Assembly (NCBI GenBank): GCA_022449455.1
Contig: JAKUPL010000013.1
Coordinates: 51,003 to 115,002, forward strand
Source: Alcanivorax sp.
GTDB taxonomy: Bacteria; Pseudomonadota; Gammaproteobacteria; Pseudomonadales; Alcanivoracaceae
Length of the DNA stretch: 64,000 nt
Reading direction: 5' to 3'
The notes under the pieces are model-generated. The model did not search any database, was not told where the DNA came from, and was given only the letters and a program-made list of their open reading frames with translations. This document shows, in pieces, positions 47,920-59,959 of the stretch. The translations under genes and the position numbers were made by a program. Every line of letters begins with the position of its first letter. The stretch's first letter is position 1.

Positions 47920-49470
47920 TCAGGTAACCGATCGGCCCATCCGCTCCCAGTAGGGTGCACGCAGCTCATTCTTGAGAATCTTGCCGGCGCCACTTATCGG
48001 CAATGGTTCACTACGGAACTCGATACTACGTGGAAGTTTGTAACCGGCAATCAACTCCCGGCAATGACTCAACAGCTCGTCTTCCGTGAGCACATGGCCT
48101 TGGCGAGGCACGACGATTGCATGCACCGTTTCAACCCATTCATCGTGGGGAATCCCCACCACCGCGCATTCCTGTACCGCGGGATGACTATAGATAGCAC
48201 TCTCAACTTCGACCGAGAATATATTCTCCCCACCACTGATGATCATGTCCTTGACGCGATCGACGATGAAGACAAACCCGTCTTCATCCATATAACCGAG
48301 ATCGCCGGTATGCAACCAGCCGTTACGCAGGGCCTCAGCGGAGGCTTCCTCCATTCCCCAATAACCCAGCATGACGTTCGGACCTCTGGCGCAGATCTCG
48401 CCAACTTCGCATCTCGGCCGCTCGGTATCATCCTTGTCAAAAATGGCAACCTCGACTCCCAGCGCGGCTCTGCCCGCGCTTCGAAGTTTGTCGCCTCCAG
48501 GGACATGGAAATCGGGTGGCAAGGCGGTGATGATGGGTGACGCCTCCGTCTGTCCATACCCTTGAGCGAACAGAGCGTCCGGCATCTGCTTCATGGCGCT
48601 GATCAATACTGACTCAGGCATGGCCGACGCTCCGTAGAGCATGCGCTTGACGCTACTTACGTCGAATTCCTTTATTCTTCCGGAGGACACCAGCAGATTG
48701 ATCATCGTTGGCACGAGTAAGGCATGTGTAACTCTTTCACGCTCAATAAAAGAGAGCACATCGTCTATGTCGAAACGAGGTACGATGCCGTGCGTGCCAC
48801 CAGCTAGCGTCACGGCAAAAGTGCTTGCCATATCGGCCAAATGAAACATCGGAGCCGCATGCATGTAGATCGTGCCGGACCCATAATCCATTTCCGGCAC
48901 CACATTAAGCGCATTGAAGACAAGGTTGTCATGGCTCAGCATCACGCCTTTCGACCGCCCGGTGGTCCCCCCGGTATAGAACAGTCCGGCAAGCTCGCTC
49001 CCTCCTTCGCTGATATCCCGCATCGGATCGGATTCAGCGATAAGCGACTCATAGTCGACACAACCGTCCGGTAAACTACCGTCGCCCATGAAAACCACAT
49101 GTTGAACGGTCTCAAGCAGCGGCCGCAGTTTTGACAGCATGTCGCTGAATGCATCATCGACAAACAGGATGGACGATGCGGAATCGTTCAGACTGTACGC
49201 GATCTCCGGCGGTGCCAGGCGGATATTGACGGGATTAAGAGCCCCGCCGGCCCATGGCACGGCGTAAAAATATTCTAGGTAGCGGTCGCTATTGAGTGAC
49301 AAGATCGCGACGCGATTCCCTCTTTCCGCTCCCAAGGCGCGAAGGCCCGCGGCCAGGCGCGCAACACGATTCTCAAAAGCGCGCCATGACCGCTTTCTAT
49401 CTTTGTAAATCGTGGCGATGCCGTCAGGATTTTGCTGGACCGCACGACGTAATGTTTGCGATATGATCAT
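47920..49470 (-). CDS. Acyl-CoA synthetase (AMP-dependent ligase)
   Basis: ANL-family ligase of 516 residues: phosphate loop FYTGGTTGRSKGVMLSHDN, A5 motif QGYGQTEASPI, A7/A8 GDLGYMDEDGFVFIVDRVKDMIISGGENI and C-terminal lysine in LPISGAGKILKNELR. It is the standard fatty or aromatic acid ligase form. It lies between two thioesterases and the acyl-CoA dehydrogenase pair in an operon, so it probably feeds that dehydrogenase. Confidence 0.92.
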   Translation of the reverse strand: MIISQTLRRAVQQNPDGIATIYKDRKRSWRAFENRVARLAAGLRALGAERGNRVAILSLNSDRYLEYFYAVPWAGGALNPVNIRLAPPEIAYSLNDSASSILFVDDAFSDMLSKLRPLLETVQHVVFMGDGSLPDGCVDYESLIAESDPMRDISEGGSELAGLFYTGGTTGRSKGVMLSHDNLVFNALNVVPEMDYGSGTIYMHAAPMFHLADMASTFAVTLAGGTHGIVPRFDIDDVLSFIERERVTHALLVPTMINLLVSSGRIKEFDVSSVKRMLYGASAMPESVLISAMKQMPDALFAQGYGQTEASPIITALPPDFHVPGGDKLRSAGRAALGVEVAIFDKDDTERPRCEVGEICARGPNVMLGYWGMEEASAEALRNGWLHTGDLGYMDEDGFVFIVDRVKDMIISGGENIFSVEVESAIYSHPAVQECAVVGIPHDEWVETVHAIVVPRQGHVLTEDELLSHCRELIAGYKLPRSIEFRSEPLPISGAGKILKNELRAPYWERMGRSVT

Positions 49471-49519
49471 GGTATTTTCCCAGGTGGTTCAAAAAGCATC
49501 AGCCCCCAGTTGAAAATAC

Positions 49520-49924
49520 TTAGCGGCTATAGATAAAGCGCCCGATTGACACAAGCGTTTTATCCAGATAAACGTCGACGGAAACGACTACGAAACGTCT
49601 TCCTGCACGGACAATACAAGGCTCGGCACGAATTGTGCCCGCAAACGCGGGCCGTAAATAATCAAAGGTCATACTACTGCATAACGGCTCTTCGACTAGA
49701 TTAAGCGATTCCATCAAATAGAGAGCTGCCGTTATTTCGGCAAAACTGGCGAGGATTCCGCCATGAAAGGTACGCAACAGAGGGTTACCGATATGCTGTT
49801 CTCGAAAGCACAACCGGCAAGAGAACCCCTCATCAGAGGTCAGCGCCTCAAGACCTAGAAACTCCACAAATGGAGTATTTTCAAGCATTTCTTTTTGCGC
49901 TTTATTCAGAGCCATGTCGGCCAA
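49520..49924 (-). CDS. PaaI-type hot-dog thioesterase 1
   Basis: A 134-residue hot-dog protein. LLRTFHGGILASFAEITAALYLMES is the PaaI/YbgC-like active-site helix with the HGG motif. It could hydrolyse acyl-CoA to spare CoA or remove dead-end products. A second thioesterase is encoded 34 nt upstream; two such genes in tandem could form a heteromer or act on different chain lengths. Confidence 0.85.
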   Translation of the reverse strand: MADMALNKAQKEMLENTPFVEFLGLEALTSDEGFSCRLCFREQHIGNPLLRTFHGGILASFAEITAALYLMESLNLVEEPLCSSMTFDYLRPAFAGTIRAEPCIVRAGRRFVVVSVDVYLDKTLVSIGRFIYSR

Positions 49925-49958
49925 CCCGTCATCTGGCGATTCAAAAGCGATCGCTCTT

Positions 49959-50420
49959 TCATACTTTCCCCTCCCCTTTCATGGCTGAATCGAATGCAGG
50001 CCCGAGAGTACCGACGGCAAACGAACCGAATACCGTTGCCAGCAAGTTATGATCGGAATAAGCGCAACCTTGTCCGCGCACATAGGCGATATCACCTCGT
50101 ACCGCGTAACACTCCACCTCGCTGTAGATTCCCTCCCCCGCGGGTACGGGGCGAATGAAATCCACACGCAGATCGATGGTCGCAATCGGACGCATGTCAC
50201 CAAGTCGGGAAAATATTGCCAACCCGCAATTGGTATCCAATAGCGTGACAACAACTCCTCGGTGAAGCCCCCCGTGTCGATCGCAAAGCGCTGGACGGCA
50301 GGAGAGGCTCATGGCGGCACGCCCTTTGCCAACTTCCTCCACTTCCACGCCGAAGGCGTTGAACAAGGGATGGGATGTGCCAAAGAAGGTCTTGGCCATG
50401 GTTAAATAACGATCTGACAT
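49959..50420 (-). CDS. PaaI-type hot-dog thioesterase 2
   Basis: A 153-residue hot-dog thioesterase. CDRHGGLHRGVVVTLLDTNCGLAIFSRL carries the HGG/HRG helix and the conserved acidic residue, and TIDLRVDFIRPVPAGEGIYSEVE is the usual following strand pair. I chose the start MSDRYLTMAK, preceded by GGGGAAG; a longer in-frame start adds 13 residues. It lies 79 nt downstream of the BtrH-like gene. Confidence 0.87.
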   Translation of the reverse strand: MSDRYLTMAKTFFGTSHPLFNAFGVEVEEVGKGRAAMSLSCRPALCDRHGGLHRGVVVTLLDTNCGLAIFSRLGDMRPIATIDLRVDFIRPVPAGEGIYSEVECYAVRGDIAYVRGQGCAYSDHNLLATVFGSFAVGTLGPAFDSAMKGEGKV

Positions 50421-50499
50421 CGAATCGCTTCCCCCTTTCCATTGGCCTGGCTCACCCAAGAGCCAGTGTATCGCTCCGGGTCCGGTCGCTTTTATCTAA

Positions 50500-51516
50500 T
50501 CAGCCCAGAGCATCTAGTACACACTTCACATAACGCGACTCGTGTGATTTAACCCGATTAATAGCCAACTCGATATCGCCGGAAGGAAATGTCGTTGCCT
50601 CGGAAGCCATTTTCAAAACAGCCGCCAAGCCGGACCAAGCCGCTGCCGCGCCTCGCATGAGCTCCACTAACTTCGCATCTCTCACCACGGTAAGCCGTGC
50701 ACTGGCCTCTTCCAAAAAATCGGCGTACAGGGTACGAAATCCGGCTCCCCCAGTACCGCGCTTTTCGATCACCTGGTAAGCAAAACGCAACGACCAGCGC
50801 CAGTTTTCGTCAGCCGCCCAATGTGACAGCCGGTCAATCCAAGTATCCAGCGCCGCGAGACCGCTAAAACGATCGCCGTTCGCCAGAGCATAGGCATTGT
50901 CAAAGATAGCCCTCCGAATACGTTCCGGAGTTACGCTGGCTTTGATAGCTTCGGGGGCAAACAGGTTTCCGTTATGAATGAAAGGGGGCGCAGTGGAGAA
51001 GCGTGCGTCGGCCAAATCAGCCGTAGATACCGCGATCAATCCCGGGCGTTCGGTATCACTGACCAACACCTCGTCCCGCTCCTCGTCATATAACCATGCC
51101 ACGATGGCGTGCCCTGCAAAATGTGTGCTGCTTTGGAAGTAGGGCAAATGGAAAATGTCAGTTAACAACAGTGCGGGTCGATTTTCATTCAGCACCCGTT
51201 TGAGATCCGTATTGGCGGACCGTTGATCGCGATAGCTGCGCCAGGAAAAGGGAACATCCAAAGTATTGAATACCTTTTCCTCGAATTCCATTGAACGCAC
51301 ATGCACGATGAAAGGGGTATTGGAGGCTGCAGTCTCCACATAGGTAATGCCGAGTCCGGCCCCAAGACCAAAACAGCAAGCCTCGCTCATCACCAAGCCG
51401 TGGAACTCAAGCAAGTCCCGGATGGCCGAACTGCCACAGTGCCTGCCCGGCCTGTGGCAGTGACGCGCCCCGATCTTTGGCCTTACAGCCGTTTCAGACA
51501 CTTCTCCGCCGACCAT
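50500..51516 (-). CDS. BtrH-like protein (BtrH_N / DUF4872), paralog 2
   Basis: A 338-residue paralog of the protein at 31,694. The N-terminal domain has C27 in RPGRHCGSSAIRDLL, H136 in FAGHAIVAWLYD and D154 in VSDTERPG, the same Cys/His/Asp order. FGLGAGLGITYVE matches FGLGGGLSFMYMR of paralog 1. The start abuts the PF10118 stop codon (TGAATG), so the two proteins are coupled and may work together. The reaction is unknown; acyl transfer from CoA or a carrier is a reasonable guess from BtrH. Confidence 0.82.
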   Translation of the reverse strand: MVGGEVSETAVRPKIGARHCHRPGRHCGSSAIRDLLEFHGLVMSEACCFGLGAGLGITYVETAASNTPFIVHVRSMEFEEKVFNTLDVPFSWRSYRDQRSANTDLKRVLNENRPALLLTDIFHLPYFQSSTHFAGHAIVAWLYDEERDEVLVSDTERPGLIAVSTADLADARFSTAPPFIHNGNLFAPEAIKASVTPERIRRAIFDNAYALANGDRFSGLAALDTWIDRLSHWAADENWRWSLRFAYQVIEKRGTGGAGFRTLYADFLEEASARLTVVRDAKLVELMRGAAAAWSGLAAVLKMASEATTFPSGDIELAINRVKSHESRYVKCVLDALG

Positions 51517-52386
51517 TCAGGCGGCCTCGCTCACCGGCTCGGTTTCATATACGGCGGCCGATGCCCGCATCGGATCACCATGCTCTCCGTACTCCTTCAA
51601 CCATGCCGCGACTTTCTCCGGCATGCCCGTTTCCCAGGGGTGGAATCCCGGACGGAACCACGCAACAAACTCGGGCAACATGCGGGTCAGAATACCGCGA
51701 CGACCGTAGAGCCGGTTTAGACCACGCAGCACTACCGTCGGCCGTCGCATCGCACCGTCAAGACGCAACATATTCACGAACACCGGTCCGACGACCAGGT
51801 GCACCATCAGCATGGCAACCACCAGGGCCGAAGCGCGAGTCAAATAACCTCCGCCTGCCGCGGTTCGGTATACATCGTACGCCACTGCCTTGTGCTCAAC
51901 CTCTTCCACACCATGCCAGAGAAACATCGCCCGCATTACCGGATCCGCATCTCGGAACATATCCGTTTCATCCTTGAGCATCGCCTCGCCCAGAGTGGCG
52001 GTAAAATGCTCGAAAGCCGCGGTCATCGCCAGTTGATACTTTTCCGGCATGTATTTCTGTGTCGTACGAATAAAACGACGCAGGTTGCGGGTAATCTGAT
52101 CGACATCGATTCCCTGCGCCTCCATCACGTCATTGAAACGATCATGGACGATACCGTGCTGGCCCTCCTGACGAATGAAATGGCGGATATCTTCACGCAA
52201 GCGCTGGTCCGTCACCTGATCCTGGAAATGGCGCACCGACTGGATAAAAAACCGCTCACCCTCGGGAAAATGCACCGACAAGGCGTCAAAAAAACGGGTT
52301 ACCACAGGATCACCGCCATTCCAGTGGCGCGGCACAGAGGACACATCAAAATCTACTTTACGGGGCTGAATTGAGATTGCACTCAT
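51517..52386 (-). CDS. PF10118-family 'metal-dependent hydrolase', paralog 3 (possible diiron protein)
   Basis: A 289-residue PF10118 member. Ligand-like residues: E44 (PEGERFFIQSVRHF), E74-x2-H77 (RQEGQHGIVHD), E126 (AFEHFTATLGE) and E162-x2-H165 (VEEVEHKAVAYDVY). A hydrophobic stretch (ASALVVAMLMVHLVVGPVFV) follows, as in the other two. AGGAGG precedes the ATG. First gene of an eight-gene minus-strand operon running to 44,003, preceded by the palindrome at 52,440. Confidence 0.85.
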   Translation of the reverse strand: MSAISIQPRKVDFDVSSVPRHWNGGDPVVTRFFDALSVHFPEGERFFIQSVRHFQDQVTDQRLREDIRHFIRQEGQHGIVHDRFNDVMEAQGIDVDQITRNLRRFIRTTQKYMPEKYQLAMTAAFEHFTATLGEAMLKDETDMFRDADPVMRAMFLWHGVEEVEHKAVAYDVYRTAAGGGYLTRASALVVAMLMVHLVVGPVFVNMLRLDGAMRRPTVVLRGLNRLYGRRGILTRMLPEFVAWFRPGFHPWETGMPEKVAAWLKEYGEHGDPMRASAAVYETEPVSEAA

Positions 52387-52439
52387 CAGAACCTCCTCTA
52401 GAGAACTACAGCATGAAGTATACGTTTACAAAGATGCTA

Positions 52440-52455
52440 TTGGTTAACCAACCAA
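52440..52455. promoter_or_regulatory. Palindromic operator TTGGT-N6-ACCAA ahead of the right-hand operon
   Basis: TTGGT-TAACCA-ACCAA with perfect 5-bp arms, containing the inner palindrome TTGGTTAACCAA. It is 54 nt upstream of the PF10118 start at 52,386 (minus strand) and is embedded in AT-rich DNA suited to a promoter. Confidence 0.65.
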
Positions 52456-52781
52456 AACTCAATAAGAACTTTTTCTTAAAGCTAATTTATCTTTTGCCGT
52501 GACAGGACACTGCCGTTTGAAGCAGCAGCGCACACGGTGGGGCGCCGAAACCTCCGCGGAATCAGATTCTTCGTTTGACAAGGTAGTCGTGCGGTTCAAG
52601 GGAAGAGAGAGGGCAACCACCGATTAGGGCTGCCCGGCTTGCAACCAGATGAAGAGGGGGATGTTTGCAGCAGCCCCAACTGGCTAGTCGAAGGAGCAAG
52701 TTGAACGGGCGTCCTAACGAATCCAGAAAGGGAAATCCCAGTGACGACGCTGCGTCGGAAGTCCATTCCCGACATAATGTT
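52456..52781. other. Gene-free right edge of the accessory block
   Basis: About 325 nt between the operator and the tRNA-Leu 3' end. No ORF with family resemblance, no integrase and no terminator that I can see. The composition shifts from AT-rich near 52,460-52,500 to GC-rich near the tRNA. It probably holds debris from the junction. Confidence 0.45.
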
Positions 52782-52868
52782 TGGTACCAGAGGCCGGACT
52801 TGAACCGGCACGCCCTCGCGGGCAACGGATTTTGAATCCGTCGTGTCTACCAATTCCACCACTCTGGC
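52782..52868 (-). tRNA. tRNA-Leu (anticodon CAA)
   Basis: An 87-nt class II tRNA with an encoded CCA end. Acceptor stem GCCAGAG pairs with CTCTGGT; the anticodon loop TTCAAAA gives CAA; a long variable arm (TTGCCCGCGAGGGCG) and the T-loop GGTTCAAGTCC follow. It reads UUG codons. Its 3' end faces the accessory block. Confidence 0.96.
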
Positions 52869-52950
52869 TTTGGCGGAGACCCGCCCGCGCGGGTTCTCCA
52901 GGGGCGCGAGTATACCAAGCTGCGGCCACAATGCCAGCCGATCCGGCTGC

Positions 52951-54012
52951 TCAGCGGACCCGGGCCAACAACCAGATACCGACAATCACGCACAGCGCCG
53001 GCGGCAGCGCCGCGGCGATCAGCGGATCGGTGTGGAACACCAGCGACAAATGGCCGAAGAACTGCTGCCCGTAATGGAAGGTGAGACCGGCGACGATGCC
53101 CGCCGCCATGCGCAACCCCATGGTCACTTCCCGCAACGGGCCGAACACGAAGGAAATGGCGATCAGCACCATGCCGATGGTGGCCGCCGGCATCAGCAGC
53201 TTCTGCCAGAAGGCCAGCATATAGTCGGCGGTCTCCAGGCCCTGCTTCTTGAGGTAGGCGGAGTAACTCCACAGTTTGCTCATCGCCAGCCGGCCCGGCT
53301 CCAGCACCACCACGCTGAGCAGTTGCGGGGTCAGGCTGGTGCGCCATTCGCCGCCCCGTTCGGTGTAGGTGTCGGTGCCACCGTCGGTGAAGCGGGTGCC
53401 CTGGATATGCTCCAGCGACCAATGGTCGTCCTGATAGATGGCGCGCTCCACGAACTGGCTTTCCGCCAGGGTGTGGTTGTCGGTGAAGCGGTATCGGGTC
53501 AGGCCGTAAAGCACGCCGTTGGGCTGCACCGTATTGATGTGGATGAACTCATCGCCTTCCCGATGCCAGAAGCCGTAGTCCGAGCGTAGCGCCTCGCCGC
53601 CGCCTTCCTGCAGGGAGCGGTTGCTCTGCGCCACCTGCTCCGAATAGGGCGCCAGGTATTCGCCGATCAGCAGCGAAATCACCATCAGGAAGATCACCGG
53701 GCGCAGCACCATGGCGCTGACCCGCAGGGTCGACAGGCCGGCGGCGCGAATCACCGACAGCTCGCCGTTGTTGGCCATCAGGCCCAGCCCGATCAGGGTG
53801 CCGAGCAGGATCGCCATGGGCAGATATTCGTGCACCCGGCGCGGCACCGTGGTGAGGATGAACTGCAGCGCCTGCAGGATCTGATAGTCGCCGCGCAGGA
53901 ATTCCAGCTCGTAAATAAAGCCGAACAGACAGTCCAGCGCCACGATAATGGCGACGATGGCCACCGAAGGAATCAGCACCGCCCGCCAGAAATACCGATT
54001 GAGCAATTTCAT
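52951..54012 (-). CDS. lptG: LPS export ABC transporter permease LptG
   Basis: Inner-membrane permease of the LptB2FG transporter that extracts lipopolysaccharide from the inner membrane. It has 353 residues, with three N-terminal helices (starting MKLLNRYFWRAVLIPSVAIVAIIVALDCLFGFI), a periplasmic beta-jellyroll domain and three C-terminal helices. The start at 54012 overlaps lptF by 4 nt; a longer reading adds residues from the lptF region. Order lptF-lptG is standard. Confidence 0.96.
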   Translation of the reverse strand: MKLLNRYFWRAVLIPSVAIVAIIVALDCLFGFIYELEFLRGDYQILQALQFILTTVPRRVHEYLPMAILLGTLIGLGLMANNGELSVIRAAGLSTLRVSAMVLRPVIFLMVISLLIGEYLAPYSEQVAQSNRSLQEGGGEALRSDYGFWHREGDEFIHINTVQPNGVLYGLTRYRFTDNHTLAESQFVERAIYQDDHWSLEHIQGTRFTDGGTDTYTERGGEWRTSLTPQLLSVVVLEPGRLAMSKLWSYSAYLKKQGLETADYMLAFWQKLLMPAATIGMVLIAISFVFGPLREVTMGLRMAAGIVAGLTFHYGQQFFGHLSLVFHTDPLIAAALPPALCVIVGIWLLARVR

Positions 54013-55109
54013 GCGCGCGCCCTCCGGGAGAACAGCCGGCCGCCGAAATACAGCATGAACACCGCCATCAAAGCGATCAGATGAATCCATAGCATGGAAT
54101 AGAACCAGGGCCGGTCACTGCCGGGCACGTCGGCGATCCAGCTGCGCATGGTAAGCAGCATGCCGACATAGAGCATGTAGCCAAGCACCGCCGGGATCAT
54201 GCGCAGAAAGCGCCCCTGGCGCGGATTGACCCGGGCCAGCGGGATCGCCGCCAGGCACATGATCGGCACCGTCAGCACCAGGGAGATACGCCACTGCAGC
54301 TCGGCCCAGGCTTGGTTGGTGCCCTCGTCCAGCAGTTCCGCGGTGGTGCGCCCGCGCACCTTGGGCGGCCGGCTGCTGGAGCGTTCCTCGCCGATGCGTA
54401 CCCGCGCCTGCTCGAACGCCACCTCCCGATAATCCGCTTCGCCGGGCTTGCCCTGGTACTGGTAGCCGTCCTCAAGCAGCAGATAGCTGATGCCGTCCTG
54501 CTGCTCCAGCCGGCCACTGCGCGCCCAGACGGTGAGCAGCCGGCCGGCCTCCTGGTCGTCGAAGCTGGCGTCGGCCACGAACACGTTTTCCAGATAACCT
54601 TCTTCCCGGTTAAGGCTCTCCGCGTAGGTGGCGCGCTGGGCGTCGCCGTCGCCCTTCACGTGGAAGCGCCCCGGCGTCAGCAGTTCCAGCGCCGAGCGGT
54701 CCTTCTGTTCCTCGAAGATGCGGTTGACCTCCGCGTCACCGTTGGGGGTCACGTACAGAGAGAACAGCGCGATCACGCCCATGGCCACCAGTACCGGGAT
54801 GATGATCGAGCGCACCACCCGCCCGTCGCCCTGACCGCCGGCGCGCAGCACCACCATTTCGTTGTCCATGTGCATGCGGCCGAGCACCAGCAGAATGGCG
54901 ATGTACAGGCTCAGCGGCAGAATCATCTGCAGGAACTCGGGCAGCCGGAATGCCATCACCATGAACAGCGCGTCGGCGGCGATCTGGCCGGCGGCGGCCT
55001 CGGCCAGGTACTTGATAAAGCGCCCACTGACCAGCACCATCACCAAAATGAAGGTCACCATCACCGTGGTCATGAAGATCTGACGATTGATATAGCGGTG
55101 TAATATCAA
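54009..55109 (-). CDS. lptF: LPS export ABC transporter permease LptF
   Basis: Partner permease of LptG, 366 residues, the same architecture: MILHRYINRQIFMTTVMVTFILVMVLVSGRFIKYL at the N terminus, a periplasmic domain (about 125-260) and three helices after it, with IMCLAAIPLARVNPRQGRFLRMIPAVLGYMLYVG. It is divergent from pepA, with 58 nt between starts, as in Pseudomonas. Confidence 0.96.
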   Translation of the reverse strand: MILHRYINRQIFMTTVMVTFILVMVLVSGRFIKYLAEAAAGQIAADALFMVMAFRLPEFLQMILPLSLYIAILLVLGRMHMDNEMVVLRAGGQGDGRVVRSIIIPVLVAMGVIALFSLYVTPNGDAEVNRIFEEQKDRSALELLTPGRFHVKGDGDAQRATYAESLNREEGYLENVFVADASFDDQEAGRLLTVWARSGRLEQQDGISYLLLEDGYQYQGKPGEADYREVAFEQARVRIGEERSSSRPPKVRGRTTAELLDEGTNQAWAELQWRISLVLTVPIMCLAAIPLARVNPRQGRFLRMIPAVLGYMLYVGMLLTMRSWIADVPGSDRPWFYSMLWIHLIALMAVFMLYFGGRLFSRRARA

Positions 55110-55167
55110 CGTTGGCCCCGCCTATCCTGCACTGAAATGAGTGCGGCATTGTAACTCAGGAGAGAGC

Positions 55168-56640
55168 ATGGAGTACGCCATCAGTCATTCGGCCCTGCCG
55201 AAATTGAAAGTGGATTGCCTGATTTTACCCTTGGGCGGCAAAACGGCCCTGCCGGAAAGTCTGCCCGATGAGACCCGCAAAGCGGTGCAGGCGTTCATGA
55301 AAGCCGGTGATTTTTCCGGCGGCAAGGGCCAGATGGCGTGGCTGCATCAACCCGCCGGCATCAACGCCGCCCGCCTGCTGCTGGTGGGCGCCGGCGATAA
55401 AGCGCTGGACGGACGTGGCTTTCTCAAACTGGTGCAGCAGACCAGCCGCGCCCTGCAGAGCGGTCCGGTGAAGCACGCCGCCTGGATGCTGGGCGGCCTG
55501 GAGGTGGACAAGGATCTGGACTGGCAGGTCCGTGAAGGCACCCGGGTGGCCGAGGAGGCCGCTTACCGGTTCGACCTGTACCGCAGCAAACCGCCCAAGC
55601 CGGCGACCCTGGCCAAGTGGACCTTCTGGCTGGCCGAGCGCAACAACGGCCTGCGCAAGGCCGCCGACGTGGGCCGCGCGGTGGCCGCCGGCACCGCCCT
55701 GGCCAAGGACCTGGGCAATATGGCCCCCAACGACTGCCATCCGGACTACCTGGCCCAGCGCGCCCGCGACCTGGGCAAGGACTACGACAAGCTGTCGGTG
55801 AAGGTGATCAGCTACGCCCAGGCGGAAAAAATGGGCATGGGCGCCTTCTGCGCGGTGGCGCGGGGCAGCGCCCGCAAGGGCTGCCTGATCGTCATGGATT
55901 ACAAGGGCGCCGCCGGCAAACCGGTGTCCCTGGTGGGCAAGGGCATCACCTTCGACACCGGCGGCATTTCCCTGAAACCCGGCGCCACCATGGACGAGAT
56001 GAAATACGACATGGGCGGCGCGGCCAGCGTGTTCGGCAGCGTCAAGACGGTGTGCGAGCTGGGCCTGCCGATCCACCTGGTGGCGGTGGTGGCGGCCGCC
56101 GAGAACATGCCCGACGGCGAGGCCACCCGTCCCGGCGACATCGTCAAAACCCTGTCCGGCCAGACCGTGGAAATTCTCAACACCGACGCCGAGGGGCGGC
56201 TGGTGCTGTGCGACGCCCTCACCTACGTGCAACAGAAGCACAAGCCGCACACGGTGATCGACATCGCCACCCTCACCGGCGCCTGCGTGGTGGCCCTGGG
56301 CGCCCACGCCCAGGCGGTCTACAGCAATGACGACGCGCTCAGCGAGGCACTGCTGGCCGCCGGCCAGGACACCGGCGACCGGGGCTGGCCGATGCCGCTG
56401 TGGGAGGACTACCAGAGTCAGTTGGACAGCCCATTCGCGGACATGCAGAACATCGGCGGGCCCAAGGCCGGCTCGATCACCGCCGCCTGCTTCCTGCATC
56501 GCTTCGCCCGCGATGTGAACTGGGCCCATCTGGACATCGCCGGCACCGCCTGGGTGAGCGGCGGCAAGGAGAAAGGCGGCACCGGCCGCCCTGTCCCCAT
56601 GCTGACCCGCTACCTGATGAACCTGGCGAACAAGGGCTGA
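55168..56640 (+). CDS. pepA: Leucyl aminopeptidase PepA
   Basis: Zinc/manganese M17 aminopeptidase, 490 residues. The metal-site block GKGITFDTGGISLKPGATMDEMKYDMGGAA and the signature NTDAEGRLVL are intact. In E. coli PepA also binds DNA as an accessory factor (carAB, ColE1 cer). AGGAGAG precedes the ATG at 55168. holC follows after 4 nt. Confidence 0.97.
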   Translation: MEYAISHSALPKLKVDCLILPLGGKTALPESLPDETRKAVQAFMKAGDFSGGKGQMAWLHQPAGINAARLLLVGAGDKALDGRGFLKLVQQTSRALQSGPVKHAAWMLGGLEVDKDLDWQVREGTRVAEEAAYRFDLYRSKPPKPATLAKWTFWLAERNNGLRKAADVGRAVAAGTALAKDLGNMAPNDCHPDYLAQRARDLGKDYDKLSVKVISYAQAEKMGMGAFCAVARGSARKGCLIVMDYKGAAGKPVSLVGKGITFDTGGISLKPGATMDEMKYDMGGAASVFGSVKTVCELGLPIHLVAVVAAAENMPDGEATRPGDIVKTLSGQTVEILNTDAEGRLVLCDALTYVQQKHKPHTVIDIATLTGACVVALGAHAQAVYSNDDALSEALLAAGQDTGDRGWPMPLWEDYQSQLDSPFADMQNIGGPKAGSITAACFLHRFARDVNWAHLDIAGTAWVSGGKEKGGTGRPVPMLTRYLMNLANKG

Positions 56641-56644
56641 GGCG

Positions 56645-57064
56645 TTGACCGAAATCCTGTTCTACATCACCGACCGGGCCGGCGACGGGGTGCAAACCGC
56701 GCTGGCCTGGCGCATCGCCGAGAAGGCGTGGCGCCAGGGGCGACGCATTTATGTGCATTGCGGTGACGCCGCCCAGGCCCGGGGCGTGGACGCGGCGTTC
56801 TGGTCGCATCCGGCCACCGGCTTTCTGCCCCACGAGCCGGCCGGCCCGGACGCGGCGTCGCCGGTGCTGGTGGGCCACGGGGACGACCCGGCCGGCCACC
56901 ATGACGTGATGATCAATCTGGCCGCCGAAGTGCCGGACTTCGCCACCCGCTTCCAGCGGGTGGCGGAGATGATCACCGGTGATCCCGACCTGCGCGAGGC
57001 CGGTCGCGCCCGTTTCCGTTTCTATCGGGAACGGGGCTTCGACATCCAGAGCCACCGGCTCTGA
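56645..57064 (+). CDS. holC: DNA polymerase III chi subunit HolC
   Basis: A 139-residue chi subunit, which links the clamp loader to single-strand-binding protein. The start TEILFYI, followed by AWRIAEKAWRQGRRIYVHCGD and the FLPHEPAG segment, is typical. The start codon is TTG at 56645. pepA-holC-valS is the common gammaproteobacterial order. Confidence 0.94.
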   Translation: MTEILFYITDRAGDGVQTALAWRIAEKAWRQGRRIYVHCGDAAQARGVDAAFWSHPATGFLPHEPAGPDAASPVLVGHGDDPAGHHDVMINLAAEVPDFATRFQRVAEMITGDPDLREAGRARFRFYRERGFDIQSHRL

Positions 57065-57168
57065 CCCCCTTCACGGACCGCACCCGTTCCCGCCACGGTG
57101 GGCGACGGGGGCCGCCCCGTCCGCTATAATTCGCCCTTCGTTTTTTGACGGTGAAGACAGCGGAGATC

Positions 57169-59955
<2,787 letters not shown>

Positions 59956-59959
59956 GTCG

